From assembly GCF_000192795.1 (NCBI RefSeq), contig NW_007360606.1, forward strand, positions 63,740-127,739: a DNA stretch of 64,000 nucleotides, written 5' to 3'. Numbering within the stretch: the stretch's first letter is position 1; each line of letters starts with the position of its first letter. Source of the stretch: Vavraia culicis subsp. floridensis (taxonomy: Eukaryota; Microsporidia; Pleistophoridae). Position numbers and translations under genes: made by a program. Below, piece by piece: positions 1 to 9,991 of this stretch. The notes beneath the pieces were generated by a model. The model did not search any database. It was not told the DNA's origin and was given only the letters and a program-made list of their open reading frames with translations.

Positions 1-240
1 GTAACGATGAACCGCCGGACCATTTATTAAATTGTTCAGAAATCGAATAGGCTGCAGTACAAAATATTTTATCATAACGAGAAGCAATACGATAGATACA
101 CCGAGAACAAATACAAACAGAGCCAAATCGGTGCGATCGCGCAATACTTCTCCAATACGTACTGCGACATTGTTATCTAATGGGCTGTCATCCAAAGAAA
201 ACTGCAAAGTTTCGCTGTTCGATGATAATAAACCATGCAT
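1..240 (-). CDS. N-terminal part of a single-pass membrane protein (runs off the window)
   Basis: An open frame on the minus strand begins with ATG at 240 and is still open at base 1, giving 80 residues. An in-frame stop (TAA) lies four codons upstream of the ATG, so this start is the first possible one. The first 42 residues are polar and acidic; residues about 43-63 are strongly hydrophobic (LALFVFVLGVSIVLLLVMI) and are followed by a basic and aromatic stretch. This layout suits a single-pass or signal-anchor protein with a short N-terminal tail. I do not recognise the family and most of the protein lies outside the window. Confidence 0.55.
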   Translation of the reverse strand, partial: MHGLLSSNSETLQFSLDDSPLDNNVAVRIGEVLRDRTDLALFVFVLGVSIVLLLVMIKYFVLQPIRFLNNLINGPAVHRY

Positions 241-926
241 TTCCGATGGTTACGTATTTCCTCCCAAAATTTATCTTACGCTCTAATTTACCTCATTTGT
301 GAAATATAAAATCTACCAGCTCAAATACCGGGTATAAGCCATATTTTTAAGTTTATAAGTTTCATACGAGATAAAATTGAGTATTATAGCGAGTTATACT
401 GTTTTATTATCATAATTTGCACTATAATATGAAACTGCGCGGTATAATTCTTGTGAACTAGGTTTTTCTTGCATCGAAGGATGTGATAACATTTATAAAG
501 GTAAATTAGGTGAACAAAATGGAACATGGAAAATATTAAACTACGTTTTACTTATTTAACGTGCTCAAAAATGGTGCTAGCCAGAGATATAAACTAGCCC
601 CATTTAAAACCTTCACACCATATTACTGTTCTAATTTTAGTTATTGCTGTTTGGCATACCAAAGTTAAAATAGCAAATTATGTAATTAAACATACTTTCA
701 TATTTGAAGGACAGCAAGCATATCAAATAAACCTACGGCAAGACGCTGTTAACATAACAAAGAGAATTAATAACCGTAGAGGATCAAGAAGAAACAACAC
801 ACACAAATATAAATGAAAAAGCATGAAGAAAGAGAGGGCTATTCACTTTCATTGCGTGAAGTTGGCTACGTTTGTTACATGCTCCTCCAAAAGACGCACT
901 AAAATAGAAAGGAGCCCTTTCACAAA
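241..926. other. AT-rich intergenic region
   Basis: Divergent spacer between the cut-off membrane protein gene and the ORC1/CDC6-like gene. Only short frames are open. I see no RNA gene or repeat. The last 20 bases contain the AGCCCTTTC motif that precedes the ORC1/CDC6 start. Confidence 0.5.
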
Positions 927-1661
927 ATGGTGAGACCATTGAATGCTACTCCAAGAAATAGGATTAGGTCACCTATTCCGGAAGAATCTCTTCTAAGAAC
1001 GGATGAGAAAAACAAGATAAAGCAATTTCTCACTTCATCATGCAATGTTCTACACATTTCTGGCAATCCAGGAACAGGAAAAACCATGACCGTAAAATAT
1101 GTCCTAAAGAACGAGAAATACACCTATATAAATTACATGGTGGACCAAAAATTCTTTGTAAGATACAAAATTGTAGTTTTCGATGAATTTGACAGATTCT
1201 ATCTGGCGAAGAAAAACGAGTGCCAAACTTTTCTTCTTAAGCACAAAAACAAGAAAATCATCACAATCTCAAATAATATGCTGTTTGATTGCGACCTCTT
1301 GATTTTTAGGCCGTACACAAAGAACGAAATACTCTACATCGTCAGAAAAAAGCTTAACTGCGAACGAATCAGCAACGATGTCATCGAATACATCAGTCTT
1401 AGAGAGAAAAATGATCTAAGAAAAATAATGTGTGCATGCAACGAACTTCTGCTAAAGAATAGCAGCACGATTACATTTAAGGACATTGCTGTAAAAAAGA
1501 AGCGAAAGGAAAGCATTCATCAGCAGATCATACATGAGCTGAAGAAGAACTTCAGAATAAAAGAAGAAGCATTTAAAAATTACCTAATGAGATGCAAGGA
1601 ATTGAATGTAGACAGCTTAAGCCGGCCAGATTTTACATCCGTGTATGAAAATTTTGAATGA
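927..1661 (+). CDS. ORC1: ORC1/CDC6-type AAA+ ATPase, reduced
   Basis: Replication-initiator ATPase of the ORC1/CDC6 family, which loads the MCM helicase at origins. In the 244 residues I see Walker A GNPGTGKT (46-53), Walker B VVFDEFD (83-89), a sensor-1-like ITISNN (112-117) and the family segment FRPYTKNEIL. The start is the ATG at 927, preceded by AGCCCTTTCACAAA, the local start-site motif. Family members are usually 400 residues or more; here there is no N-terminal BAH domain and the C-terminal winged-helix part is short and basic. ORC1 and CDC6 are paralogues and I cannot separate them by eye. The neighbouring minus-strand gene looks like another replication factor (DONSON). Confidence 0.8.
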   Translation: MVRPLNATPRNRIRSPIPEESLLRTDEKNKIKQFLTSSCNVLHISGNPGTGKTMTVKYVLKNEKYTYINYMVDQKFFVRYKIVVFDEFDRFYLAKKNECQTFLLKHKNKKIITISNNMLFDCDLLIFRPYTKNEILYIVRKKLNCERISNDVIEYISLREKNDLRKIMCACNELLLKNSSTITFKDIAVKKKRKESIHQQIIHELKKNFRIKEEAFKNYLMRCKELNVDSLSRPDFTSVYENFE

Positions 1662-2074
1662 ATCATTCACTCGATTGCGTAGTCTTGGGAATGCAAAACA
1701 ATCCACATCTCATTGCTTACGATCTACGTCTCGGAACGAAGCAGTAAAAAAAATCATTACTATCCCTAATATGAGCACTCAATTAAAACACTAGGACATG
1801 AAGCGCTATTTTGTCGGTGTTAGGGGGTTGTGCCCTTCCTGTCAATATTAAATAAAATGTTTTTTATATTTAATGGCCACGATACGTTTATTTACTCAAA
1901 TCTCAATAGCATCAAATTTAACACTTCTGGTCCTTTTCACAGTTTCAAAGATCAAATCTTATTTCATTTTCTTGATGGTTTCGATCCTTAAAATGTTAAA
2001 CGTCCTTTCATTGGGTAATACGGGCATTTCAACGTGTTTAAAAACTAAAAGATGTATAAATCCCGTATTGATAG
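1662..2074. other. Intergenic region between convergent genes
   Basis: Spacer between the 3' ends of the ORC1-like and DONSON-like genes. A 76-codon plus-strand frame at 1873-2103 has an ATG, but it runs into the end of the minus-strand gene and resembles nothing known. I do not count it as a gene. Confidence 0.45.
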
Positions 2075-2827
2075 CTAAAATTCAACCGCAACATCTTCTT
2101 TGAAATATTCGGCAAAGTCGCAGCCATAGAGATATCCCTCGATGACATAGTAGCACTTGAGCACGCCCCTGTCCCTAACCATCAAACTCTCTGTGAACCT
2201 ACTCTCGTAACTTATAGCATTCGTAAATTTATGTCTGGAAAGTATGAAAGGCATTCTGTCCTTTGGTTTTAGTTCGTAATTTATCACGTAATCATACATC
2301 AAAGAGATACCAACGCCTGTTACCTTGAGAAGCGAGTTTTCATCTACATATTGTATCTCAAGTTGATCCAGAATTTCTTTGCAAGCGGATGAGCAGTACA
2401 AATCTGTGCTAAAAATAAGTAACTTGTCCAAAAACTTGATGTAAAACTCCTCGTTCCTATTCCTATAGTTTTTGAAGGCTGAGGTAATCGCAATTAGCCA
2501 CTCCATATAAATAAGGCTGTAAAGATCTGAGCTATCGTTTTTTATGTTCGTGTTGAAAGGGAATTTAAAATATTCTACATGCTTGCCTTTCAGCTTCTTC
2601 TTTGAGACAATCTTCACTTTTCTATAGATGTTCATCGTGTTGCATCTTGTCGGTGTGTTTTTCATACCCACATCTCTTTTTATCAGCTGCTTGATGAATA
2701 TATCATCGTTAAATTTGTTCGTTCTTACCTTTTCGTTTAAGTTAATTCTTTGTTTTCTTACAACATTTGTGCCACCGAAAGGATTGTCGGATGGGCAGTT
2801 CGTGATGTTTGATTGGTAATCGTTCAT
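2075..2827 (-). CDS. DONSON-like replication factor
   Basis: Predicted 250-residue protein that I read as a reduced homologue of DONSON (downstream neighbour of SON), which helps assemble the CMG replicative helicase. Resemblances seen by eye: an N-terminal NPF motif (DNPFGG, about residues 15-20; animal DONSON has RNPFA); the segment EWLIAITSAFKNYR followed by FYI and LLIFS, matching the W-x-x-S-x-TSAYNLL...FYICT...VLF region; and LLKVTGVGISLMYDYVIN followed by MPFILS, matching the VLVKG...LLNFLIN...LPPTLLS region. The ATG at 2827 follows TTACCCTGGCG, the local start motif. The animal protein is more than twice as long. The assignment is a recollection of family patterns, without an alignment. 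It lies next to the ORC1/CDC6 gene. Confidence 0.5.
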   Translation of the reverse strand: MNDYQSNITNCPSDNPFGGTNVVRKQRINLNEKVRTNKFNDDIFIKQLIKRDVGMKNTPTRCNTMNIYRKVKIVSKKKLKGKHVEYFKFPFNTNIKNDSSDLYSLIYMEWLIAITSAFKNYRNRNEEFYIKFLDKLLIFSTDLYCSSACKEILDQLEIQYVDENSLLKVTGVGISLMYDYVINYELKPKDRMPFILSRHKFTNAISYESRFTESLMVRDRGVLKCYYVIEGYLYGCDFAEYFKEDVAVEF

Positions 2828-3614
2828 CGCCAGGGTAAAGAAGGAAAAAATTTGATTTATGATTCTGCCGGCATTTTGTGACGCGCTCGGTCATTGGAAC
2901 GCATTTATTTATTTCTATTGAATAGAAAAAATGTAAGAAAGGACCGATAATTGTTTCGGATAAGCCTGAAACCGGAAGAAAACTGTTTTGGTGTTACACT
3001 TTATAGTGATAAACAATTATTTTAGTTTTTAACTCCTTATACAGACTCGTTTTCAGTTTTGCACCATTAATTTTTATCGAACCCTAAATTATAAACTTTC
3101 TATCGATTACACCATCATTCCGTGCTATGAGAATTTCTTTCTTTTATACATTGTAACGCGTTTGTTAGATAGACCAAATGATGATGCTTTTCATCTATAA
3201 CATATGCTGAAGGTATAAAAGAGTCGTATTTTGTGCCGAAGTAGGACTATCGTACAAGTAAATGTATACCAGATCGATTCCTTGCTTTGTGCCAAAATTT
3301 ATCGTTTAACCACAGGAAAACCTTGTAAAACAGCAACGATCATTAATTAATCCAGCACTTCTCCTTCAACAACACATCAGATTTAATTTACAAACCAGCG
3401 GTAGATGAGGATGCAATTGGCGACAACCCGCTGATTTATTTTTGTGATATGGTGTAGCATAACGGAAGAGTAAGTAAACTTATTACTATTGCATTGATTA
3501 ACGCTCAATCACATTACAAAACGCTTTTACATCCCAATACAAGTATCGTAACATAAACTTGTTTAGTCTTTGTTTATAAAAATCAAAATTTTGCTACGTA
3601 AAAATAAATAAAAG
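2828..3614. other. Intergenic region, nothing recognised
   Basis: About 790 bases of AT-rich sequence between the DONSON-like gene start and a small candidate ORF. No RNA gene, repeat or long frame is apparent on either strand. Confidence 0.45.
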
Positions 3615-3788
3615 ATGTGGAAGATCCTAAAACATGACTTGGAGAAAGAAAAGGCCCATTATCGACGTGTTTTCTGCTTTATAAGGAATAGATTACCCTA
3701 CGTTATAATAACAATCGAGATATACATCCTGCTAGTTGAGGTGATATTCATTATGGTGTTGATAGGCATATTTCTGGCGGGGTATTGA
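3615..3788 (+). CDS. Candidate 57-residue membrane protein
   Basis: Small ATG-started frame. The first half is charged (KHDLEKEKAHYRR), and the second half is one continuous hydrophobic segment from about residue 29 to the end (VIITIEIYILLVEVIFIMVL and onward), so it would be a tail-anchored peptide. No C-rich start motif precedes it, and I do not recognise a family. SecE/Sec61-gamma was considered for its size and topology but the conserved residues do not match. Could be chance. Confidence 0.3.
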   Translation: MWKILKHDLEKEKAHYRRVFCFIRNRLPYVIITIEIYILLVEVIFIMVLIGIFLAGY

Positions 3789-4210
3789 AAAATAAAACTG
3801 AAAATTGCATATTTGTTCGTAATATGGCTGCTTAACGAATTGGCATCCCGTAGTGAGTATCTGCATTATGTGCTGGATGGACCTGTTCAGCGGACAGCTG
3901 AAACAAAGCGTTAAGATCATCTTAACCAGTCTTTAACATGAAATATACGTTCAAAAAGAGGTAAGTACACAAAATAATTGCAATATCTGTTTGTTGCTTA
4001 GTTCTATTTACCACAATACTTGTAACTCGAATAGAGAAATACCGTTTAAGCGATTAAACATGTTAATTGATGAGAAGTCATACATCACGAGCCATAAAAG
4101 CGAAGATACTCATTCAACAAAACTTTATTTGAAGTACATTTCGTGCCTTCTATGGTTCAAAGTAGCGCAACTCGTTTTTGGGTTTAAACATTTTGATTTT
4201 GTACGCCCCA

Positions 4211-4873
4211 ATGATCGCAGTAATAGATACGAACATTATCATCCAGAGAAAATTATCTGAATACGAGTTTGAAAAAGGCTTTATTACACCAGCAGTTCTG
4301 GTAGAGGTGCGCGGTGAGGACCTTAATAACTACTTAGACCTGTACACACATAAAATAGAATTGGTACAACCCGATGAATTATACCTAGAGAAAGTGTACG
4401 GTTTGCAAAAAGAAAAGAATTTGCTCCTTAGTAAGGCTGATATGGAGGTGGTTGCTCTTACTTTGCAGTTGAACGAATCGTTTGAACGAGAGAGGTTGAA
4501 TGGTTGGATAACGAGAGAGAATATCAATGAAAGAGTAGAATGTCTATCACTGGACAACGGAGTACAGCAGTGTTTGAGGTTGTTTAAGCGTACCGATGGA
4601 GGAGCTGTAGATGAACGCAATTTTATGTTCAGATGTGTGTCATGTTTTACCTTGTTTGATAACAAGCTAGATTTTTGTAAGAGATGTGCATCGCATTTGA
4701 TCAGTAGGGTGTCAGTGAAGAAGGAGAATGGGAAGATCAAAGTATTTTTGAAGAAGGGATTTAGGCTGAAGAAACCTCTGCTGAAAGATAAGTATGGAAA
4801 TTTACTGCGCTCAGAAGACCAGAATGCATATAAGAGGCACGTCAAAGAAAGAAACAAGACGATGCAAAACTGA
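4211..4873 (+). CDS. NOB1: NOB1, endonuclease for the 3' end of 18S rRNA
   Basis: PIN-domain endonuclease that makes the final D-site cut in small-subunit pre-rRNA in the cytoplasm. The 220-residue frame opens with MIAVIDTN, placing the first catalytic Asp at residue 6; the other acidic PIN residues are plausibly Glu32, Asp77 (LSKADMEVVAL) and Asp115 (SLDNGVQQCL). A zinc ribbon follows with Cys142, Cys145, Cys156 and Cys159, then a basic C-terminal tail. The frame is open further upstream, with another ATG at 4178, but 4211 is directly preceded by CGCCCCA, the local start motif, and gives the normal PIN N-terminus. The protein is about half the length of yeast NOB1, mainly because the linker is short. 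Confidence 0.9.
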   Translation: MIAVIDTNIIIQRKLSEYEFEKGFITPAVLVEVRGEDLNNYLDLYTHKIELVQPDELYLEKVYGLQKEKNLLLSKADMEVVALTLQLNESFERERLNGWITRENINERVECLSLDNGVQQCLRLFKRTDGGAVDERNFMFRCVSCFTLFDNKLDFCKRCASHLISRVSVKKENGKIKVFLKKGFRLKKPLLKDKYGNLLRSEDQNAYKRHVKERNKTMQN

Positions 4874-5354
4874 TAAGCATATGCCCGGCAATACCGTGCA
4901 TACCAAACTAAAAATGAATTAAAATCGTTTTTAAAGGATGTTTTGTTGCAATCTAGAAGCATAGCTGTTCCATGCTGCCATTTTTATCCCATATTTAACG
5001 TTTAGATCAGCCTGTACTGTAATATGGTACTTATATGCTCATCCATCACAGATATAACTTATGTGTCTGAAGACCTAATCTGTAAAATTAATACATTTCA
5101 CGTATTATTTGTACACCATGCACTGCGCCAGCCTTAAACGATACCACATGGTATCACCGCGTAATATAGGTCGATAAAAGATTAAATGCAGCATTTTGTC
5201 CTTACCACTCTTAGCCGTTTCATAAAATAAAACAGGTGATTATCAACGTTAAAATTAGCTCCCTACCCAACATTAAATAACGTGCACTCTCCAAACAGGT
5301 GATATCAATCAAATTATTTTTACTCAGCGTTGATAGTAAGGATGTGTGATTCCC
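4874..5354. other. Intergenic region, nothing recognised
   Basis: About 480 bases after NOB1 with no convincing frame, RNA gene or repeat. Confidence 0.45.
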
Positions 5355-5498
5355 ATGAAGCCTATAGGGTATAATTATCTCTTTGAGTGTCGTTTGACGA
5401 GTGCAGTTTTCACAGTGCTCAACACGGAGGTACTACCACGATGCGATATGCAAAACGGGCGTATTAATACGAAAAAAAGGTTTTTTGTCTTTCTATAA
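5355..5498 (+). CDS. Candidate 47-residue protein of unknown function
   Basis: Short ATG-started frame lying immediately after TTCCC, the same arrangement as the histone H4 start (GACCC then ATG). The peptide begins MKPIGYNYLFECRLTSAV, has two Cys, and ends in a basic then aromatic stretch (NTKKRFFVFL). I do not recognise it. The only support is the start motif and a frame free of stops in AT-rich DNA, so confidence is low. Confidence 0.25.
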   Translation: MKPIGYNYLFECRLTSAVFTVLNTEVLPRCDMQNGRINTKKRFFVFL

Positions 5499-6526
5499 CG
5501 GTGAAACAATGTAATTTCGGTAATGAGTGCTGTATGGTTAGTCCAAGCGGTATAGCGTAATGCTTGTATTGCTGACGGATTTCTAAATCTTAAATTTCAC
5601 GGCAGAAGGATGGATTAGACCGAATTAATTCTTAACTTGAGAAGCATTCGTTTCAAAAAGTGATATCTCTTCACCAAATTTTTTAATTTGGAACGATTTT
5701 GGCATGTCAAAATGAGCAATAACAAAAAAGTGAAACATTCCTTTGATAACTCCCATGTATGACTGAGCATAGAAAATAATGGTTGGTAATCGATAGATGA
5801 TGTGCCACTGTACATACGAGATTGAACGAAATATACTATGCATAGTTATTCGTAGCTTTGATTGTTTAAAAAGTTTTTATGATCATTGAGCCATTTGAAT
5901 TAATTACCCTTACAAAGCGGCATTGGTGTGAAACACCCTATCGTAATTTTAGTGATAGCAGAGAAATTCGTCATTTTGAACCGAGTTACTGCACAATTCG
6001 GCTCTATGCCAAATAGTACTTCCCGTAAGTTGAGTACAAGTGTAGGACAACGGTTTTAACGAACGGACCTGTTTCCGTAAGATTTTAGCTGCTCATATAT
6101 CCTTAGCCATTATTAAGCCAGAGATATTCAAATAGTGCATCTTCGCGTGTTAAACTTAACTTTTATGCAAAAACGTGTCTACGTGCACGTTTATTTGAAT
6201 GGTTTACTAGTTATGATTTCATTTGCAGCTGTTGTACTTCATGGAATGTATCAAGGCCGGTCTGATACATAGACATTGGTATCACCCTTCTTGAATGTTT
6301 GCACATAAAAGCAATAAAGCGCTAACACTCCAGCGCTTATCAACCCGGAAACTTCGAAACAGAACCACATTATAGAGAAGTGCTGTTGGCTTGGAATATA
6401 CCTTCATAAAACTATCCTGCTGTGCTGCCATGTCACTTAACTTCCAAACATTGTTTGCTGATCTTTGTTTTTAATTTTGATAAATTTTTGTTTCTAAATT
6501 TGTGGTCGACCCCTGCGGATTTCTTC
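5499..6526. other. Long intergenic region upstream of the palmitoyltransferase gene
   Basis: About 1 kb with only short overlapping minus-strand frames near 5615-5843 that lack the start motif and resemble nothing. I see no tRNA, repeat or conserved element. Confidence 0.45.
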
Positions 6527-7363
6527 ATGGAAAAGAACGATTTTAAGCGATTCTGCGTAGTTATAATTCTTACACTCACATTGCATCTTATAACAATGCC
6601 AGTTTTGCTCTATGGACAGAAGATGAACGTGTTCAGAATATCCTTTCTGATATTTCACAACTTTTTGGCCTTCTGGGTGTATTTCTTCATGGCCTTGGTG
6701 AAGAAGAAAAAAGGCTTTGTTGAGTACAATGAGCAAACAACCGAGCTGCTCAGGAAAGAACCAAACAAGTACTGCATCCTGTGCGATAACTACAAGCCAG
6801 AAAGGGCACACCACTGCAGTAAATGCAGGCAGTGTGTACGGAAGATGGACCATCACTGCATGTGGCTGGGCAATTGTGTAAATAATGATAACTTGGGCCA
6901 TTTCATAAGGATGCTTCTGTATGCCGTACTCAGCCTCCTTGTTCTTTCGGTTTTTTCCATATATTCGATCGTTAGAAGAGACCGGTTCGGTCCTCCGTTT
7001 CTTTTTCGCATTATTTTGGTGTTTGTTGTTACGATAGCCGTGCTCTCGTCCCTGCTTTTTCTTGCACTCGGGTTCTTTCTCATTGAAAGGTTTATTTTTG
7101 TTCTAAAGAATCTCACATATCTGGAGAGCTGCAATTTAGAGGCGTTTAAAGAGAACGGCATGCATCATTTGATCAAGTCACCGTACAATCTGGGCTGGTG
7201 GAAAAATTTGCAGGTTCAGATGGGCAAGCCGTACTTCCTGTACATGTACGGCGAAGAGGGCGATGGACTATTTTTTGAAAAGAATTTTGAGTGCGAGCAG
7301 TGGCCGCCCCGCCAAATGGTCGATAGATGGAGACGGTACAACGAGATACCATTTCTTCCGTAA
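6527..7363 (+). CDS. DHHC palmitoyltransferase
   Basis: Membrane enzyme that attaches palmitate to cysteines of target proteins. The 278-residue protein has two N-terminal membrane segments (about residues 10-30 and 38-56), then the cysteine-rich domain KYCILCDNYKPERAHHCSKC with MDHHCMWLGNCV carrying the intact catalytic DHHC, then two more membrane segments (LLYAVLSLLVLSVFSIYSIV and IILVFVVTIAVLSSLLFLAL). The C-terminal tail contains NLGWWKNLQ, resembling the conserved region after the last membrane segment in PFA-type enzymes. The frame is open upstream, but the ATG at 6527 follows GACCCCTGCGG at the usual distance and gives a normal topology. Confidence 0.9.
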   Translation: MEKNDFKRFCVVIILTLTLHLITMPVLLYGQKMNVFRISFLIFHNFLAFWVYFFMALVKKKKGFVEYNEQTTELLRKEPNKYCILCDNYKPERAHHCSKCRQCVRKMDHHCMWLGNCVNNDNLGHFIRMLLYAVLSLLVLSVFSIYSIVRRDRFGPPFLFRIILVFVVTIAVLSSLLFLALGFFLIERFIFVLKNLTYLESCNLEAFKENGMHHLIKSPYNLGWWKNLQVQMGKPYFLYMYGEEGDGLFFEKNFECEQWPPRQMVDRWRRYNEIPFLP

Positions 7364-7872
7364 AGCGAGATTAGGACAAACACTGATCTCCTTAACTTAT
7401 ATCAAACATAAATAGACTCACATTCACAGCATGCAACGTAAATGAGCCGTGCTATAGTTTACAATATCAGAATCGATTTTGTAGTTGTCAGAATGAGACC
7501 TTCCACATCACCATAAATAAACTATTTTTGGGAATTTGTTTATTTATAATTGTTGCCTGAGAAAGAGGCTTCAGTTACTACTGGAATAGCAATTGCAGCA
7601 AAAAATCTAAGAAAAACACACAAGCAAACTCTCTTAGCATATTGAGTGCTTATGATAACCTTTTAGTCCTCGTTTTACTGATGAAACGAACTAATGCAAT
7701 AAAATATAGTATTTGAATTAACTTTGTACACTATTATTCAATAAATGATCTTTGTACGATAACAGCAATATTTAAACGCTCTTATATTCCCTGAAGCATC
7801 CATTTCATCAAATTGTGCTTTCTTAGGGCGTAAAAGAAGTTGAAAATGAAAAAATGCTGACAATGAAAAACT
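7364..7872. other. Intergenic region between convergent genes
   Basis: Spacer between the ends of the palmitoyltransferase and septin genes. It is AT-rich, with several AATAAA-like words on both strands (such as ATAAATAAAC near 7512) that could serve 3' end formation. Nothing else recognised. Confidence 0.45.
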
Positions 7873-8697
7873 TTATTCGTATACCACCGCATCATTCGGT
7901 AGCAGCGTGCTGAGCACCTCAGTCCTGTAATTCTCGTACAATTCCTCGCTCGTTTCCTCGATCAATACATCCGTGTAAGAGCTGAGGATGATTTCCCTAA
8001 GTATTTTGAAATCGCAGTGGTCAACATTCATCGTGCCCGGTGTTCCCCAAGGATAGATTCGATTGTTAACCTCTGGTTTTAGACTGTCAAACGATATAAT
8101 CGTGAACGGCTGCTTGTTCTGCAGCTCAAATCCTACATCGGCGTCATTCAGATTCTCTTTGTCAAAGTTGAATATTCTGATGTCGTGCCTGCGCACCTGA
8201 TCCTTGACATTCTCCTTGAACGTTTTCAATTCGTTAAGGGTGAGTGAATCCGCTTTTGCTATTACAAGGATCAAATTCACCAGTTTGTCCACTTTCTTTA
8301 GGAGCTTGATATCGGCGAGTCTCAATCCGCCACATCTCGATGGTATGAAGTAGATGAGTGCATGCACACGCGTATCTTCAGCGTTGGGATTTCTGTTGAT
8401 TTTTGTCTCCTCTGTTAGAAACTTGCAGAACTGCTTGCGCAGGTAAATAACGATTGAATCGTGCACATACGAGTCGTTCATCGATGCGCCTAAGCCAGGC
8501 GTATCCACGATTGATATTTTGCGCCTCAAGCCCTCCATGTCAACGTCTGACACGTATACATTGAATGCCTCTTGCTTGTGCGAGTCAGAGATTTCTACCA
8601 ACTGTTGATCGAACAGGGAGTTTATGAATGACGTTTTGCCGCATCCTGCCGGACCGACAAGCATAGTTGTGAATAGCTGTGGTTTTTTTCTGAGCAT
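7873..8697 (-). CDS. Septin GTPase
   Basis: Filament-forming GTP-binding protein acting at the cell cortex and during division or spore formation. In the 274 residues I see G1 GPAGCGKTS (15-23), G3 DTPG (65-68), G4 AKAD (147-150) and the septin unique element (RIYPWG...NVDHCDF) near the C-terminus. There is almost no N-terminal extension: the P-loop begins 14 residues after the start. There is no long C-terminal coiled coil, which resembles CDC10-type septins. The ATG at 8697 is the first in frame and lacks a clear C-rich motif. Which septin subgroup it belongs to cannot be settled by eye. Confidence 0.9.
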   Translation of the reverse strand: MLRKKPQLFTTMLVGPAGCGKTSFINSLFDQQLVEISDSHKQEAFNVYVSDVDMEGLRRKISIVDTPGLGASMNDSYVHDSIVIYLRKQFCKFLTEETKINRNPNAEDTRVHALIYFIPSRCGGLRLADIKLLKKVDKLVNLILVIAKADSLTLNELKTFKENVKDQVRRHDIRIFNFDKENLNDADVGFELQNKQPFTIISFDSLKPEVNNRIYPWGTPGTMNVDHCDFKILREIILSSYTDVLIEETSEELYENYRTEVLSTLLPNDAVVYE

Positions 8698-9418
8698 TTG
8701 TTTGTTTACGTCTCACATTTTATTGTTTTCTGGAACTGTTTTGTTTCACCATTGATAAATTGAAGATCAGAACTACACCCCGTATTGCGAGCAGAACAAA
8801 TCACCCTGTTGCAGCACAGCACACGACTCATTTCTTAAAAGTTGATTGTTCATACCATTTCGGCAAAATAGTGATTTGATAGGATGCATCCATTCATTGA
8901 GAGATCATACGTTAGATTGCAAACAAAATATGAATAAAAATGAGCGTTTGCTTCAGATGCCATATATGAGTGGATAAATAGACGTACTTTAGGTAAAAAT
9001 AGGCATTTGCAAGAATGTTGCGTAAATACACGTGTTTACATTATTGTAAAGTGCACTTAGCACGATTTTAAAACGAATACTTGCAAATTGATTTATGTGC
9101 GCTGATGCTACAGCTGGATACGAAGGAACGTACATCTGCTTTGCAACACGCTGTGAAAGCGGTATCAACGAACACATTATGGTAAAGAAAGGATAGCACC
9201 AGATGAGCAAAAAGTAAACTGTTCCAGAAGTACGAACGTTTCATTGAACTATTTTATCAAGTAAATCCTGTGTATGAAGAACAGCTCTTATTGTTTAAAT
9301 GCATTTCATCAAATTATTTATTTTACTACACTTTAACGGACAGTTCACCGTTCACGCTGAGCTGTGCCCTCTCCAACAAACAGTAACCAAATACAACATC
9401 AATTGCTAGAAAGGATGT
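8698..9418. other. Intergenic region, nothing recognised
   Basis: About 720 bases between the septin start and the end of the BRR6-like gene. A 73-codon minus-strand frame (8989-9210) is hydrophobic but has no start motif and no resemblance to a known protein. Confidence 0.45.
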
Positions 9419-9991
9419 CTATCGTCTGTTGTTCTTGTATATAACCAGGTAGACAATGGTCAAACAAACACTGAAAATAAAGAATTTCCATGAAATACGC
9501 TCTAAGAACCTATCAATCATATCACCAAAGCAGTCCATCACAATTTTCATCACTTCAACGTCACTTCTTGACTTGGACATGTTATTCTTCCAAATCATGC
9601 AGTCCTTCCTCATTGCTGGTATATCAATGCATCCACACCTGTTAACTTCGTATTTGTACTTGCTGTCTTCGATCAGGTACAGTAAATCAGCAAATTCGTT
9701 GTCTATTCTTATTCTGATGTCGTTCCTCAGAACAAAAAATGTTTTTATGATCGTAAATGACAAAATAGCAATTATCAGCAGATTAAATGACATGAGAGCG
9801 TATGCTGACACGAGAAATGGCACGCGCGCGTTGTTACCCTTCCCTGATTCCACACTCGTAGGCGAACTTGGTGCGCAGTTGGGCCTGCTCCTTTTTACCA
9901 GCTGGTTATTTTCAATCGAGTTTTTCTTTGTGTACCACTCCCTTGGCAGGTTTAGTTTGAATTCTTCCTCTTTGAATCGGTCGTTCATCAT
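9419..9991 (-). CDS. BRL1: BRR6/BRL1 nuclear-envelope protein
   Basis: Integral nuclear-envelope protein that acts in nuclear pore assembly and membrane composition in organisms with closed mitosis. The 190-residue protein has a charged N-terminal region, a membrane segment (ALMSFNLLIIAILSFTIIKT, about 65-84), a lumenal domain with the family cysteines (RCGCIDIPAMRKDC and then DCFGDMIDRFLERISWK), and a second membrane segment at the end (FFIFSVCLTIVYLVIY). The two disulphide-forming cysteine pairs between two membrane spans are the signature of the family. The start is the ATG at 9991, directly after TACCCTTTC; the frame extends a little further only through a TTG. Confidence 0.8.
   Translation of the reverse strand: MMNDRFKEEEFKLNLPREWYTKKNSIENNQLVKRSRPNCAPSSPTSVESGKGNNARVPFLVSAYALMSFNLLIIAILSFTIIKTFFVLRNDIRIRIDNEFADLLYLIEDSKYKYEVNRCGCIDIPAMRKDCMIWKNNMSKSRSDVEVMKIVMDCFGDMIDRFLERISWKFFIFSVCLTIVYLVIYKNNRR

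Noticed and set aside
1896..2081. Minus-strand frame just after the DONSON-like gene with a plausible peptide (MPVLPNERTFNILRIETI) and one internal TAA, then 20 more codons
   Set aside because: Short, interrupted, without a start motif or family resemblance. Readthrough or recoding cannot be argued from one stop.
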